Assembly: GCA_000447185.1 (NCBI GenBank)
Contig: KE647200.1
Span: forward strand, 1 to 31,793
Direction: 5' to 3'
DNA from: Vairimorpha apis BRL 01
Taxonomy: Eukaryota > Microsporidia > Nosematidae
DNA length: 31,793 nucleotides
This document shows, one piece after another, positions 20,467 to 30,934 of this stretch. The position numbers and the translations under genes were made by a program. How positions within the stretch are numbered: position 1 is the stretch's first letter; each line of letters starts with the position of its first letter. The notes under the pieces were generated by a model. It had not been told where the DNA came from. It did not search any database and worked only from the letters and a program-made list of their open reading frames with translations.

Positions 20467-20716
20467 TGTTATGACCTTTTATAACATTTATGAATATTGA
20501 TTATAATTTCCAGAAATAATTTAATATAAATAAAAAATTATAATAGAAAGGAACAATCTCACAAATGAAAACACGAACGAACGACGATCGAAAAGATGAA
20601 TAACAACAATTACCGATTAAACAAAAAAATTAATAACAATTTTTTTAAACAAAATATTTAACAAAACATCATCAAGGTATATTTAAAAAAATGGTTATGT
20701 TCCACATGACACTACA
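20467..20716 (+). mobile_element. Solo LTR A3 (family A)
   Basis: The head is TGTTATGACCTTTTATAACA and the end GACACTACA. The flanks GTTAT (20,462-20,466) and TTTAT (20,717-20,721) match 4 of 5. TATAAATA is at 20,525-20,532. The leader holds ACACGAACGAACGACGATCG, then ATG at 20,596 with MNNNNYRLNKKINN. A second frame further on reads NKTSSRYI*KNGYVPHDTT to the LTR end, so the coding stretch is broken by a shift and stops. Diverged from A1 but colinear with it. Confidence 0.92.
20525..20532 (+). promoter_or_regulatory. TATA box of LTR A3
   Basis: TATAAATA, at the same position in the LTR as in A1. Confidence 0.55.
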
Positions 20717-20721
20717 TTTAT

Positions 20722-22100
20722 GATTTGACATCTATATTTTTTTGATATCTTCTTTTTATACTTAAATCTTTCTAGAATTCTCGAATTTAATTTAAAAAAT
20801 AAATTAAGATAAGAAAATGTGTTAAGAATACATAATTTTTTTAAAAAAAAATGATTATAAGTCATATCGAAATATTTTAAGTAAAATCAAAATCAATATG
20901 CCTGTTTTGTTTCATCATATTTTTTTATTTAATATATGAATAAATGATTTATATGATATTTATATTTTTGATTGTTAATTTAAATTCTTAAAATATTTTT
21001 TATTTCTAATAATTTTAAAATTATCAAATTAAAATTTAAAATAAATTGTGTTATTTTTATTTTTTAATCATAACAAAAAAATAATCACTGTACATAAGCA
21101 ATTTAAAAAATATTCTTTTTAAATTATTAAAAATAAGTAAATTGTTTTTATTTTAATATTTTTACGTTTATTTTATCCAAAATATTTTATAAATTTAATA
21201 TATGTTTTATAAATTTATCTATTAGAAAATATATAGAAGGCTTCAATTAGTATAGCTATTTTGTTTTATTATTTACAAATTACTTTAAAAATTGATCATA
21301 TAGCAAGATTGATAACGATTTAAGAAAAAGCAATTAAATTATATTTTTTATTTGTATTTAATCGATTAATACAGAATAATTTATTTGTTGGATAATATTT
21401 AAAACATATGTTATAAATAAGTGTTAAATTTTAGTTCTGCTGTTTTTTTTAATCAGTGCTGACCTACATATGGTTTTAAAAACGAAATGAAATAATTATT
21501 TTATTACAAAAATGAAATAAAATATTTTATAATTTTTTTTGATGCCAAATCAATAATTACAAATTCATAAAAGATATTTATTTTATATAAATTTAACTGT
21601 ATATAATTTGTTATCACATATTTGAAGAAACTTAATATAAATTTAAAATATTGTTTACTCAATTATTTGGTAACTAATGATATTATCTTTATCGTTCAAA
21701 TTTATATTTTTATTTTAAAATATTATATAATAAAAAAAATTAAGTATCATGTAATTCTAATTTTAAGATATAATTTTCCTTGCTTAATTTTTTATTTAAA
21801 TTTATTAACATACATATTTATGCAAATATAATAGAAATTTATTTTTGCATAACAATATTTTCTGAATTTATATTATGCAATATTTTTATAACAATTCTGA
21901 TTTGTATATTTAAATTGTCAATTTTGAAATATATAAAATTTGTGTATAAATTAAACGTATTATTGTAGTAATATATTTATTAGGTTATTTTATATAGTTT
22001 ATATTTAGTTTTACCTGATGCTCAGATGCATTACTATAAATAAAATATTATTATATCTCACCTTCATTCTGTATATTACAAATAAAATTAATAATTATTA
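20722..22100. other. AT-rich spacer, nothing recognised
   Basis: About 1.4 kb. Two short open frames at 21,622-21,968 encode only Ile/Leu/Tyr/Phe/Lys-rich chains of the kind expected from random AT-rich DNA and are not called. Confidence 0.55.
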
Positions 22101-24683
22101 GCAAAAATCTAATTTATATGGTAATAATTTTCATTAATAAAATAACTAAATTTGATATCAATTATTCTTGTATATTTTATATATTTTACGCTCCAGCAAC
22201 AAACTTGTCATATCGTTTCTTTGTCAAATTAAATAAAATATTTTCACTCGTTCTTAATACTAATGACTAAATGTAAGTTTTAAAGGATGGTTATATTTAT
22301 AGTTTTAAATATATTTTAAAGTAATTTATCACCATCCATATCATTAAACAATATAGTATTGTAGTTTTTCATAAATATTAATCTAAGTTATTATCAACGA
22401 GTTCTAATTTGTTATTATTTTTACAATATTGAAAAGATTTTGGTTATTAATACATTTATACATACAATTTTCTTTTTTTATATAAAATTAAATATTATGT
22501 TTTTATTATAGTTTAATTTGATATTATTCAATAGTTTTGTATTCATTCGTATTTTGCTTTTTAATAAGAACTCAAATCTTAAGTAAATAAAAATTAAGTA
22601 TTAATATTTCTAAAGATATATTTATTAAATGGTAAGAAACTTATGTATTTGACTACTTCTTTATGTCTTCTAATATACGATCACACGTTAAGGTTAAATT
22701 ATCATATATCCTTCCATATAGTTTATAATGTGAACTTTATTACTATTTAAAATATACTTATATTTAGAGCTAATTTATTGCTTATGCCCCATTTTAGTTG
22801 TTTTTTTTCATCAAATATCTTTAAGAGTATTTCATCCTCTCTCTATATATGCAACTTTCCTTGATTGTTTTTTTCAATAAAAACATTTTGTGGTAATTAT
22901 CACTAACATATTATGAATGACTTTATCTTTGGAGTCATACTTCTTCCTTATTTGCTCTAATATTTATTATATTTAAGATTATTAATCTCTTCCCCTTTTT
23001 ATAATCAAAGTATATCTCTTATTTTATTTTTTGTATAGAAGTTTAAAAACTTGTTTTTTTCTATGCTCAAAACAGTAAGGTTCCTTTATATTTCAGGGTT
23101 TATCAAACACTAAATCTTATGAATTTCTTTGTTTACTTATATAGTGTTTTTTTTATTTCGATAATTTAAAAATCATATTTTTTATTTTTTTATACTCTAA
23201 TTAAAAAAAAGTTATTCGAAATTAAAGCCTTATTTTTAACTCGTTTTGATCATATAACTTAAATTCTTTTAAAAATTTAAATATTATTTTTAACTTCCAT
23301 TTAAAGATTATTTTTGATAGTAATATAAAAAACACAAGTGTAGTTAAATAATTATCCTTTAGATAATTTAATAGAAACTATCCTATCAATTAAATATAAT
23401 TAGTTATTGACATTTATAAATTGATCTCTAAGACAACTGTTTAAAAAAAATATTTAGTTTTATAATCATAACCTTTAGATTATTAATAAACTCAAAATTA
23501 ATTGTGTTAGAATACTGATTTTATATACTTGAACCAACTTTTAGATACTTTAAGTTTGTTTATATCAATAAATATTTAATATAGTATAAAAAATTAAAAA
23601 GATTTGATTCTAAAGATTTATTTATTAATAATTTTTTCTAGGATCGTTTTTGAACAAATATTACTTTAAATAAGTTTTAATAAAATATTAAAATTTTTAC
23701 TATTTATCAAAAAAAATTTAATCTCTTTATATGATGGAAAAGAGCAAGTAAATTAATATAATTCTTAATCAATCTTACATTTATTACATAGTTAAATTAA
23801 ACAAATGCTATTTAATTAATGATTATGTTTATTATGTGATGTTATAAACCGAATTTCTGTTAATATTTTACTACATTCTACAATTAATTATGAAATTTTA
23901 GTGATATATATGTAGAAAATAACTACTTTTAGTAGAGCCGACGAGAATTTGATATAATTTTTGATGTTGCAAAAAAGTTAATTTCAATTATTATTTAATT
24001 GATTGCTTGTGTTATTATTGATTCCTACGATTTGTTTTCTATCTTTTCTAATTTATATAAATACTAAATATTTTTCATAAATTATTATTATTATTTAAAA
24101 ATGTTATAAAAATCATAACATTTTTAGCGGGTTGACTTGTACTAAAAAATTAGAAGTTATTATCACAAAGTGACGCAAATTTTAAGTATAAAACTTTAAA
24201 ATTTTATCAACTCCTTTCAATTTTTTTATATTAAAACATACTTCATTTATGCTTTACAAACTAAGAAATGTAAGAAACATATTTCTTGATAAATAAGTTG
24301 TTTGAACCATCATAAACAGCTGTATTAATTTTTAAAATATATAATACTATCTAAGAATTTGAGTGTTATGTGAAAATAATTGGTTTTTATATTTAAAAAT
24401 GTAATCTAAAGGATACGTACATGATGATTACATTTATCAGTATAATATAATTTGCTCTACATATCAGATCAAAACAAATTTATCATTTCTTTTTCTATTA
24501 TCTATTTTACTTTTTAAGCTTATTTAAGTTAAATATATAATTTATTTTTATTAAATTAGAGTTTTGATTGTGTTGTCTATATTATTTGTGATTTTTGAAT
24601 AATAATTAACTTTTCAGTATTGAAACATTTTTAAAAAAAAGTTATAGCTTTAGATATATTATGATGTAAATAAACTTTAAAGT

Positions 24684-24807
24684 TCAACTCACGCATAATT
24701 TTTTTACATTAGTTTTTTTTAATTTTTTGCTTTTAAGAAGATCTATATTGACATTTGATTTATCAAGATACTCTTCTTTAATGCTGACGAGCTTCATCTT
24801 TTTAATT
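24684..24807 (-). pseudogene. Short coding-like frame, unidentified
   Basis: The minus-strand frame reads KMKLVSIKEEYLDKSNVNID and ends LKKTNVKKLCVS before TGA (plus-strand 24,684-24,686). It is Lys-rich and protein-like, inside the interval proposed as an old LINE. It may be part of that LINE's N-terminal region or an independent remnant; no match was made to the better copy. Confidence 0.25.
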
Positions 24808-25003
24808 TATTCTGTAAACATATTTTCGTTGCCTTTAATATCTACGATATACTAGATATTTCAGAAGAAAATTGTTCTTAAACAAATTTGCCATTAAACT
24901 GATAATAATTTTAGCATATAAACACTATCCTAAGGATATAATGTTATTTATATTTTTACTTCCTTATCTTTTTTTTTAAAAATATAAAATCGTTTATATA
25001 TTT

Positions 25004-25065
25004 ATATGTTATATAAATAAGCTACTCTACTCTAATATGTTATATAAATAAGCTACTCTACTCTA
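25004..25065 (+). repeat. 31-bp perfect tandem duplication
   Basis: Two adjacent identical 31-bp units, 25,004-25,034 and 25,035-25,065, starting ATATGTTATATAAATAAGC and ending in TACTCTACTCTA. No mismatch between units, so the duplication is recent compared with the decayed surroundings. Confidence 0.95.
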
Positions 25066-25635
25066 CAATTTCATTGAAGGTTTGTTTTCATTTTTGTGAC
25101 GTCCTAATTAAATTCTTGATCTATGCTATGTTTTACTTTATTGGTTAAAAATTTTATATACTTTCTTTTCAAATTCTTTATATATGAGTATTAATAATCT
25201 AAATAATATATATATACATATTTTGGCATTCTGAAAAATCAGATATAACATGTAATCGAGTTTGATGTGACCACTTTTACACTTTATTGACACATTATTA
25301 AGGTACTCTCGACATATAGAGATGAATAAAGTTGATAAGTGATCTCCTCTGCATTTTGTTCTTTTTAGTGCTGATTTTGGTTTTACACTTGCTTTAATAG
25401 TTTAATTGAGTTTATTTTCAATTTCTATTTTTTTCTTTTGTACATAATTTTTTATATAAATTAAATTTTAATAATGTTTATATTCATATTTTTTTTAAAA
25501 AAGTAGAATTAATTTTAAAGTTATGAATAATTTTTCACTATTTTTTAATTTTTTGTAATATTAAATTTTTTTTTTAATATTTTAAACTTTTAATCTATCA
25601 TATTTTTACATAAAGTTTTATTTTTATTATTTCTT

Positions 25636-25646
25636 TACCCCTCTCT
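25636..25646 (+). promoter_or_regulatory. CCC-type signal directly before a start codon
   Basis: TTACCCCTCTCT ends directly at the ATG at 25,647 in a region otherwise almost without C runs. Microsporidian genes often carry CCC-like or GGG-like signals close to the start codon; this fits that pattern, which is inference from family knowledge. Confidence 0.4.
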
Positions 25647-25966
25647 ATGAGTTTAACTGATGCAGAAATTGTATTAAAACAAAAAGTTTCAAACTATATT
25701 GACAAAAATACAGATATATCAAATAATTTTATCCGTGAAGAGATTTTTAAAAATGATTTTTCTTACAGATTTCCAAATGATATTGTGGCAATTGAATGCA
25801 AAAATGCGGATGTGTCTTATAATTATAAAGTAGGTGAAAAAATAAAAAAGGAAATATAATTGCAATAATCAATTGCAATGAATTGACTTATGATAGAACA
25901 TCAAAAATTATTGAAATAGACCATGATTATAATTTTGATTACAATTTTTTAATACAATTGCTGTAA
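25647..25966 (+). pseudogene. Small host-like gene with one frameshift, unidentified
   Basis: ATG 25,647 opens 70 codons to TAA 25,857-25,859. Just before that stop, the A-run at 25,844-25,848 marks the likely loss of one base: in the next frame the sequence continues KKGNIIAIINCNELTYDRTS and IIEIDHDYNFDYNFLIQLL to TAA 25,964-25,966. The rebuilt length would be about 106 residues. The composition is protein-like (MSLTDAEIVLKQKVSNYIDK, then FPNDIVAIECKNADVSYNYK). There is a faint resemblance of FPNDIVAIECKNADVSYNY...KKGNIIAI to the FPT...N...H...GDLVKID region of type 2 methionine aminopeptidase/Ebp1 proteins, but the metal ligands are not seen and I would not assign it. The frameshift could be a sequencing error in the homopolymer, in which case the gene is intact. 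Nothing else within 200 bp upstream. Confidence 0.5.
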
Positions 25967-27189
25967 TAGAATTTGAATGTTTAATGCATATAATAGATAG
26001 TCGTTATTTATTCTATTTTTTTAAATCTTATGATATCTGATAATCTTTTGAAATTTTACTCTATTATTTTGATTTAATTTTAAAATAAATTATTTATACA
26101 ATTTAATATTTTTATTATTGATATCAAACCCCGGATTTATTGTTTATCAATATAACAGATCATTCAATTCCCTTAATTAAAATTTCTATTTGTTTTTACA
26201 CATACTGCTATATTACATCTTTTTTTATGTTATTGTTTCTTTTTATGGTCTATATATGTATTTTTATACATTAAGTATTGTAAATATTCAAAAACAAACA
26301 CTTTTTAGATTAGTTGTTTAAATAATATTTAATTTATAAAGGATTCGATAATTTGTTTTTTGAAATAATATTTTATGCTTAAAGATTTGAAAATATTTGC
26401 TTTTAATAAAATATTATGTAATTATTTGTTAACTTATGTTTTTGCATTAAGATAGTTTTATCATAATAAAATTTTCTTAATATAGTATTTATTGAAGTGT
26501 TTGCATATAATGTAACAAAAATATTAATGTTATTATTGTAAGCTTTAAAGTTGCATTAAAATTTTTTTGAAATGTTTTTAAATATATTTTTAAAGTTAAT
26601 ATAAAAATTAAAATATTTTTACAACCAAGTTTTTCTTATTAAAAACACAAAACATTGTATTATAATGATTATAGTTAAAAAATATTTATTCATATCCTTA
26701 AAGTTTAAAATTGTAAATAAATGTCATGTGTATACATATTAAAAACAATTTTATGAACAATATGGTCTTTATTTTTATGTAAAATATAAAAAATTTTATT
26801 TATTTTTTAAATTTACTTTCAACAAACATATTGCATAAAATAAAATTTTATATGTGATTATGAATAGATATTCTAAATTCAAACCATCATTAAAATTATT
26901 GTTTTCAACTATTTTGATTTCAAATATATATATGACATGAACTAGATAAAAATAAACAATTATTATGGCAGTTTTTTATTTTATTAATATTTTCAATTAA
27001 ATACGTTTATTATACTTAATTTTCACTTCTACATAAAATTATATTTTTGAAAAATATAATAAAATTCATTGGGTTATAATATTCACCTAATCATTAATGT
27101 TTAATTGACATAATTCTATTATTAATTAAGATTGATTAACTACTAATAAATTTTTCTTCATTTGTTGTATTATTTTAATACATTTTGAT
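25967..27189. other. AT-rich spacer, nothing recognised
   Basis: About 1.2 kb. It includes the 3' flank of the LINE that ends at about 27,190. No gene, LTR head or LTR tail found. Confidence 0.55.
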
Positions 27190-30100
27190 TCTAATGTTTT
27201 TAAGTTTAGCCTCCTCAATAATATCATTACAAGTAATATTTGCATAAAAAGTTTTCCTACTGCCTCTTCAATCTCATCCTCTTTACTTTCACTCAAATTG
27301 TGTCCTCGTTTTCACTCTAGAGAGATAGAATCTAAAGTTTTCTTTAGAATTAATGATTGTATATATGCCTAGAGGTTTGGTTAGATTTCTTGCTCTTTAA
27401 TATGTCTTTTGTGGTATTTAGTCACCAAACCGGTTTATGTCATCACATATGGTACTATCCTTGTTTTGCACTTATGTATTATATCAAGTTCATTTTGCAA
27501 GTAGGTCATATTTCCTAAGTTTTTCATTTTCGAACAATGAAAGTCGATCCTGATTGGTTATTTTAACCTCTACTATAAGAATTTCCTTCTTTTTTGTCTA
27601 TTACCATGACATCAGGCTTATTATGGCTGACTTTAATGTCAGTAACCAATCGAATATCAACTCGGATCTCCGCCTGATCATTCACCATAATCTCTTGTAC
27701 TGAGTGGCTTCTGATCTTATTAATTTGTTTTAAATTCATATTTTCTACATAGTAAAAGATGTATACACCTAACCAATTCTTTATGTCGTCTCATACAGTC
27801 AAAACCTAAAATACGATCACATCTAGTAGTTAGATGGTCCACTGTCTTTCTATGTATCTGCAATGCGTGTAAAGCCCTTCTTGTCCACAAAAAATATTTC
27901 TATCCTGTAGAAAGCAATAAATTGCTTCAGATCTAGTCTGATTGTTTCCTTTTATAAGCCATGTAGAGAAGTCTCTAATACTTACTAGATCATGTGTTCT
28001 TGCTTTAAACAACTTTTTATGATTAGTTCGTTTGTCAAATTCGTTGTAAAGTCTATTTTTTGCGCATCTTCTCTGTTTTAGGATTATGTCTCCATTTAAC
28101 CTATATCTTTCTCTGAGATATTCTTATATCAAAGCCACGTAAAAAGAGTTCTCTTCTCCTATTTAAGTGTAGTCGCCCAGCCTAAAAATTATTTCTTGTT
28201 TTGTCTCATGAACTAAACACTGTTAAGATCATATTATCATTATAATGTTCAATATTAAAAGACTTCTTCCCATTTATACACTTGGTAGATATACTCTCTG
28301 CTTAAATGCTAGTTGCAAATGAATTTGGTGATTGATTAAAACTTTTCGTATGTTGTGATCGAGACATTTATAATTATCAGATTAAGCTTTTTACCAAATA
28401 AATATGGTAATTAATCATCGTATCCTATGCTCATTGATGGATCGGATCATATTCTTGTCATTAAATCTTGATATTCAAAATTTTCAACTCTACTTAGTAT
28501 CTCGTTTTATACTTTATTAAAAGCTCTCTCTTAACTATACTAGATGCATACTTTGTAATATCTAATATTTCCATCCATTGTGCCCTTCTAGCACAACTAC
28601 GTCATTTTAATAACTTGTACATTTTGTTGCTGATTTTTCACGGTTAATCTTAAGTCCTACTGTTATGAAGAATTTTTTGGTTTTTTCGCTCATTAACTTT
28701 AGGTTTTCTTCGGATTTTATAAGGATTTTAAATTGTCTATAAAGAGTAGAAAATTGTAATGTAATCATTATCCTGGATTTTCACTCTTTATTCAGGGTAC
28801 ACTGAGTTCAGTTTTATGCCCAAGGGATATATGCAAGGTACAAATAATATTAGTAAAAGCGAGTATCCTTGCAGTATTCGTCTTTTAATTTGCTTTTCAA
28901 AAATGTTTCCAAATCTGCTTTTAACTCAATATGCCATATTTTGATCAAAGCTTCAAGAAATTAACCTACCCATATAAAAAAATTTAGTTTACTTATACAT
29001 TCTATGAATAAGAATGTTCTATTGAATCGTATATTTTCTTAATGTCAATTCTTATTATCGTTAACATGTTACTATGCTCTTTATTGACTGCTTAATTAAT
29101 CATAGCTTGTTCCTTAACTACTTTGACTTGTCTAACAGTATTTATATGGTTTTCAGACATTTTTTTCGTTTATTAGTTGGATAACCTAGATGATCATTTT
29201 TAGCGATTTATAAAGACTAGACATACAAGTGATTGGTCTAAAATTACTACCACGTGTCGGCGTACCTTTCGATATAAGGTACGAAAGCCCTTTATAAAAT
29301 CATTTTTCTGGTTGTCTCCAATTTAACAACCCGACTTTAGTATTTCGTTAATAAATAGATGTAATACTTACATTTTTTGACAAAAAAATTGAAGATTTCA
29401 TCACAGTTGACTGCTTTCCAATTAGGAAAGTATTAAATAATCTTAACAAATTCGGGATATGCTCGAAAAGTAATTTACTCGTCAGTATCAGGAAGAAATT
29501 CATAAAGATATTGCTCATATTTATTTTCAATTTTACTCCTATTTGTTTACATAATCTACCAAAACGCATAAATATTCTTTTGGGCTTCACCGAGTTTTCT
29601 ATAGAAAATACTTTTATAGAGCTTAAGGTCTTGGTTCTGTTTCCTATATTTTCGCATCGGTTAGAAGCTCCAAGCTTCTTCGAATATACAGCAATTTTCT
29701 CTTTGAGGTTAGCTATTGATTCTGATATATCATGTTTTAAACATGCAAGCATATTTAATTCTCGCATTCACTTTTTCGCTTCTGATTTTCCTTAACAAAA
29801 AGACTTTCAAATGCTTATACGTTAATAAGAAGATTTACTTAATCTTCGAATGAAAAATTTTTTTCAAAATACTTTCCTTCTACACTGAAAGTTTAACTAC
29901 ATTCCTGGTATTTTTTTGATAATTAATTTGCACTACTTGCAGTATCCTTGAAATTTCAGATATGGTTTGAATTGGTGTTTTTGACATGATTTTCGACTGC
30001 TATTAAAATTGCATGCATTTTTCAAGTATACTTTTGTAAAAAAAAGTTTTTTTGTCCTTTCCATATCTTCAATGTCATATTTTTTTTCAGAATGAAAGAT

Positions 30101-30562
30101 TCTTCTAAAAAATTTAAATCACTTTTATATAAAGAATATTATTAAAAGACTACTCTCTTCTCTTAATTTACTTTTGATTTTAATTAGTTTTTTAATGGTT
30201 CATTTTGTGCTCACGAACTTAGTAAATTTTTCCACTATCGCTGACAAGAAGTTTTTTTGCTCAAGTCATAAAATTTTAAATCACCATTTCAGATTTTAAT
30301 TTTGCATAAAAGATACCATGAGCTTTTTAATAACCTTCTCTATACATTCAATAAATCATTAAAACTGTTAGCTTTAATCGTTGAGAACATTCTCTTTTGC
30401 TATTCTCGATACTTGCTAAAAATAAATCTAGAATATCAAAGGATAAAAGAATAGCAGTGCTATAATGTTCTTTGGTACTCTCAACGTCTATGTTTGCCAT
30501 GTCTCGTGTGTTCGCTACAATATCTGTTAGTAGGTTATGTTTTGTTTTTTCTTTACCTTCAT
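27190..30562 (-). pseudogene. Near full-length but dead RLE-type (R4/Dong-like) LINE
   Basis: Minus strand, read downward. A start at about 30,562 (or ATG 30,500, MANIDVESTKEHYSTAILL) leads into an N-terminal region. An open 139-codon piece follows at 29,767-29,348 (MRELNMLACLKHDISESIAN). Reverse transcriptase: KGTPTRGSNFRPITCMSSLY at about 29,284-29,222, SENHINTVRQVKVVKEQAMI below 29,160, motif A DIKKIYDS at 29,046-29,024, motif C FIDN at 28,743-28,732, where active enzymes have D-D. Then NREKSATK and INEH remnants. Last comes the C-terminal domain: STWLIKGNNQTRSEAIYCFL at about 27,960, a knuckle that has lost a Cys (GLYTHC), an endonuclease region and a tail ending EEAKLK near 27,200. Many stops and frameshifts make it inactive. 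At about 3.3 kb it is the best guide to the other copies here. Confidence 0.92.
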
Positions 30563-30934
30563 TTTATTTGTAGTTAATAACTATTTATGTATTTATAATA
30601 GCAAACTTTGAAATTATAATTTAAAGTAATAAAATTTTATACATTCATATTAAAGTATTATATATGGGTTTTTTACCTTAAATGTTTTTTAATCTCTATT
30701 AATAAAATAATTACTTAAAAATTAAAATTTTCAACTTCATCATATTTTATCTAATTATAAATAATATTTAAATGTTTTTAGTGTATTAATTATAACATTA
30801 TTTATAAAAAATTATAGTCATTATTGATATAGTTTAATCTTAAAATTAATAACTTTTATTTTCAAAATATGTATTATACACAAAAATTAAAATATTTTAA
30901 TAAGTTATACTGATAAATTTAATTCTTTGATTTC
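30563..30934. other. AT-rich spacer between two LINEs
   Basis: About 370 bp of low-complexity sequence between the start of one LINE and the 3' end of the next in the same orientation; nothing else seen. Confidence 0.5.

Larger units (their letters stand above)
22100..25440 (-). pseudogene. Very old LINE copy (tentative)
   Basis: Three landmarks on the minus strand line up with the LINE at 27,190-30,562 in order and spacing. First, at about 22,670-22,745 the frame reads GRIYDNLTLTCDRILEDIKK, comparable with RKTVDHLATKCDRMLGFDY after the zinc knuckle. Second, at about 23,935-23,975 the DNA GACGAGAATTTGATATAATT (plus strand) sits where motif A would be; its reverse complement resembles the codons for DIKKIYDS followed by a His/Tyr region. 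Third, coding-like sequence (KCRGDHLSTLFISICREY) begins near 25,440, where the N-terminus is expected. The knuckle-to-motif-A distance is about 1.25 kb here and 1.19 kb in the reference copy. The copy is far too decayed for certainty. Confidence 0.45.

Noticed and set aside
7309..20716. A1 and A3 as the two ends of one complete LTR retrotransposon
   Set aside because: They are 13 kb apart, differ strongly in sequence, each has its own flanking duplication, and the DNA between contains unrelated elements.
19139..21968. Several 60-75 codon frames (19,139-19,360; 21,622-21,968) and the one at 16,144-16,326
   Set aside because: Chains of Ile, Leu, Phe, Tyr and Lys with no domains, expected by chance at this base composition.
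22892..22912. GTGGTAATTATCAC, similar to the family B head
   Set aside because: No LTR body around it; it lies in the interval assigned to the old LINE.
29511..29795. 94-codon plus-strand frame
   Set aside because: Antisense shadow of the LINE piece at 29,348-29,767.
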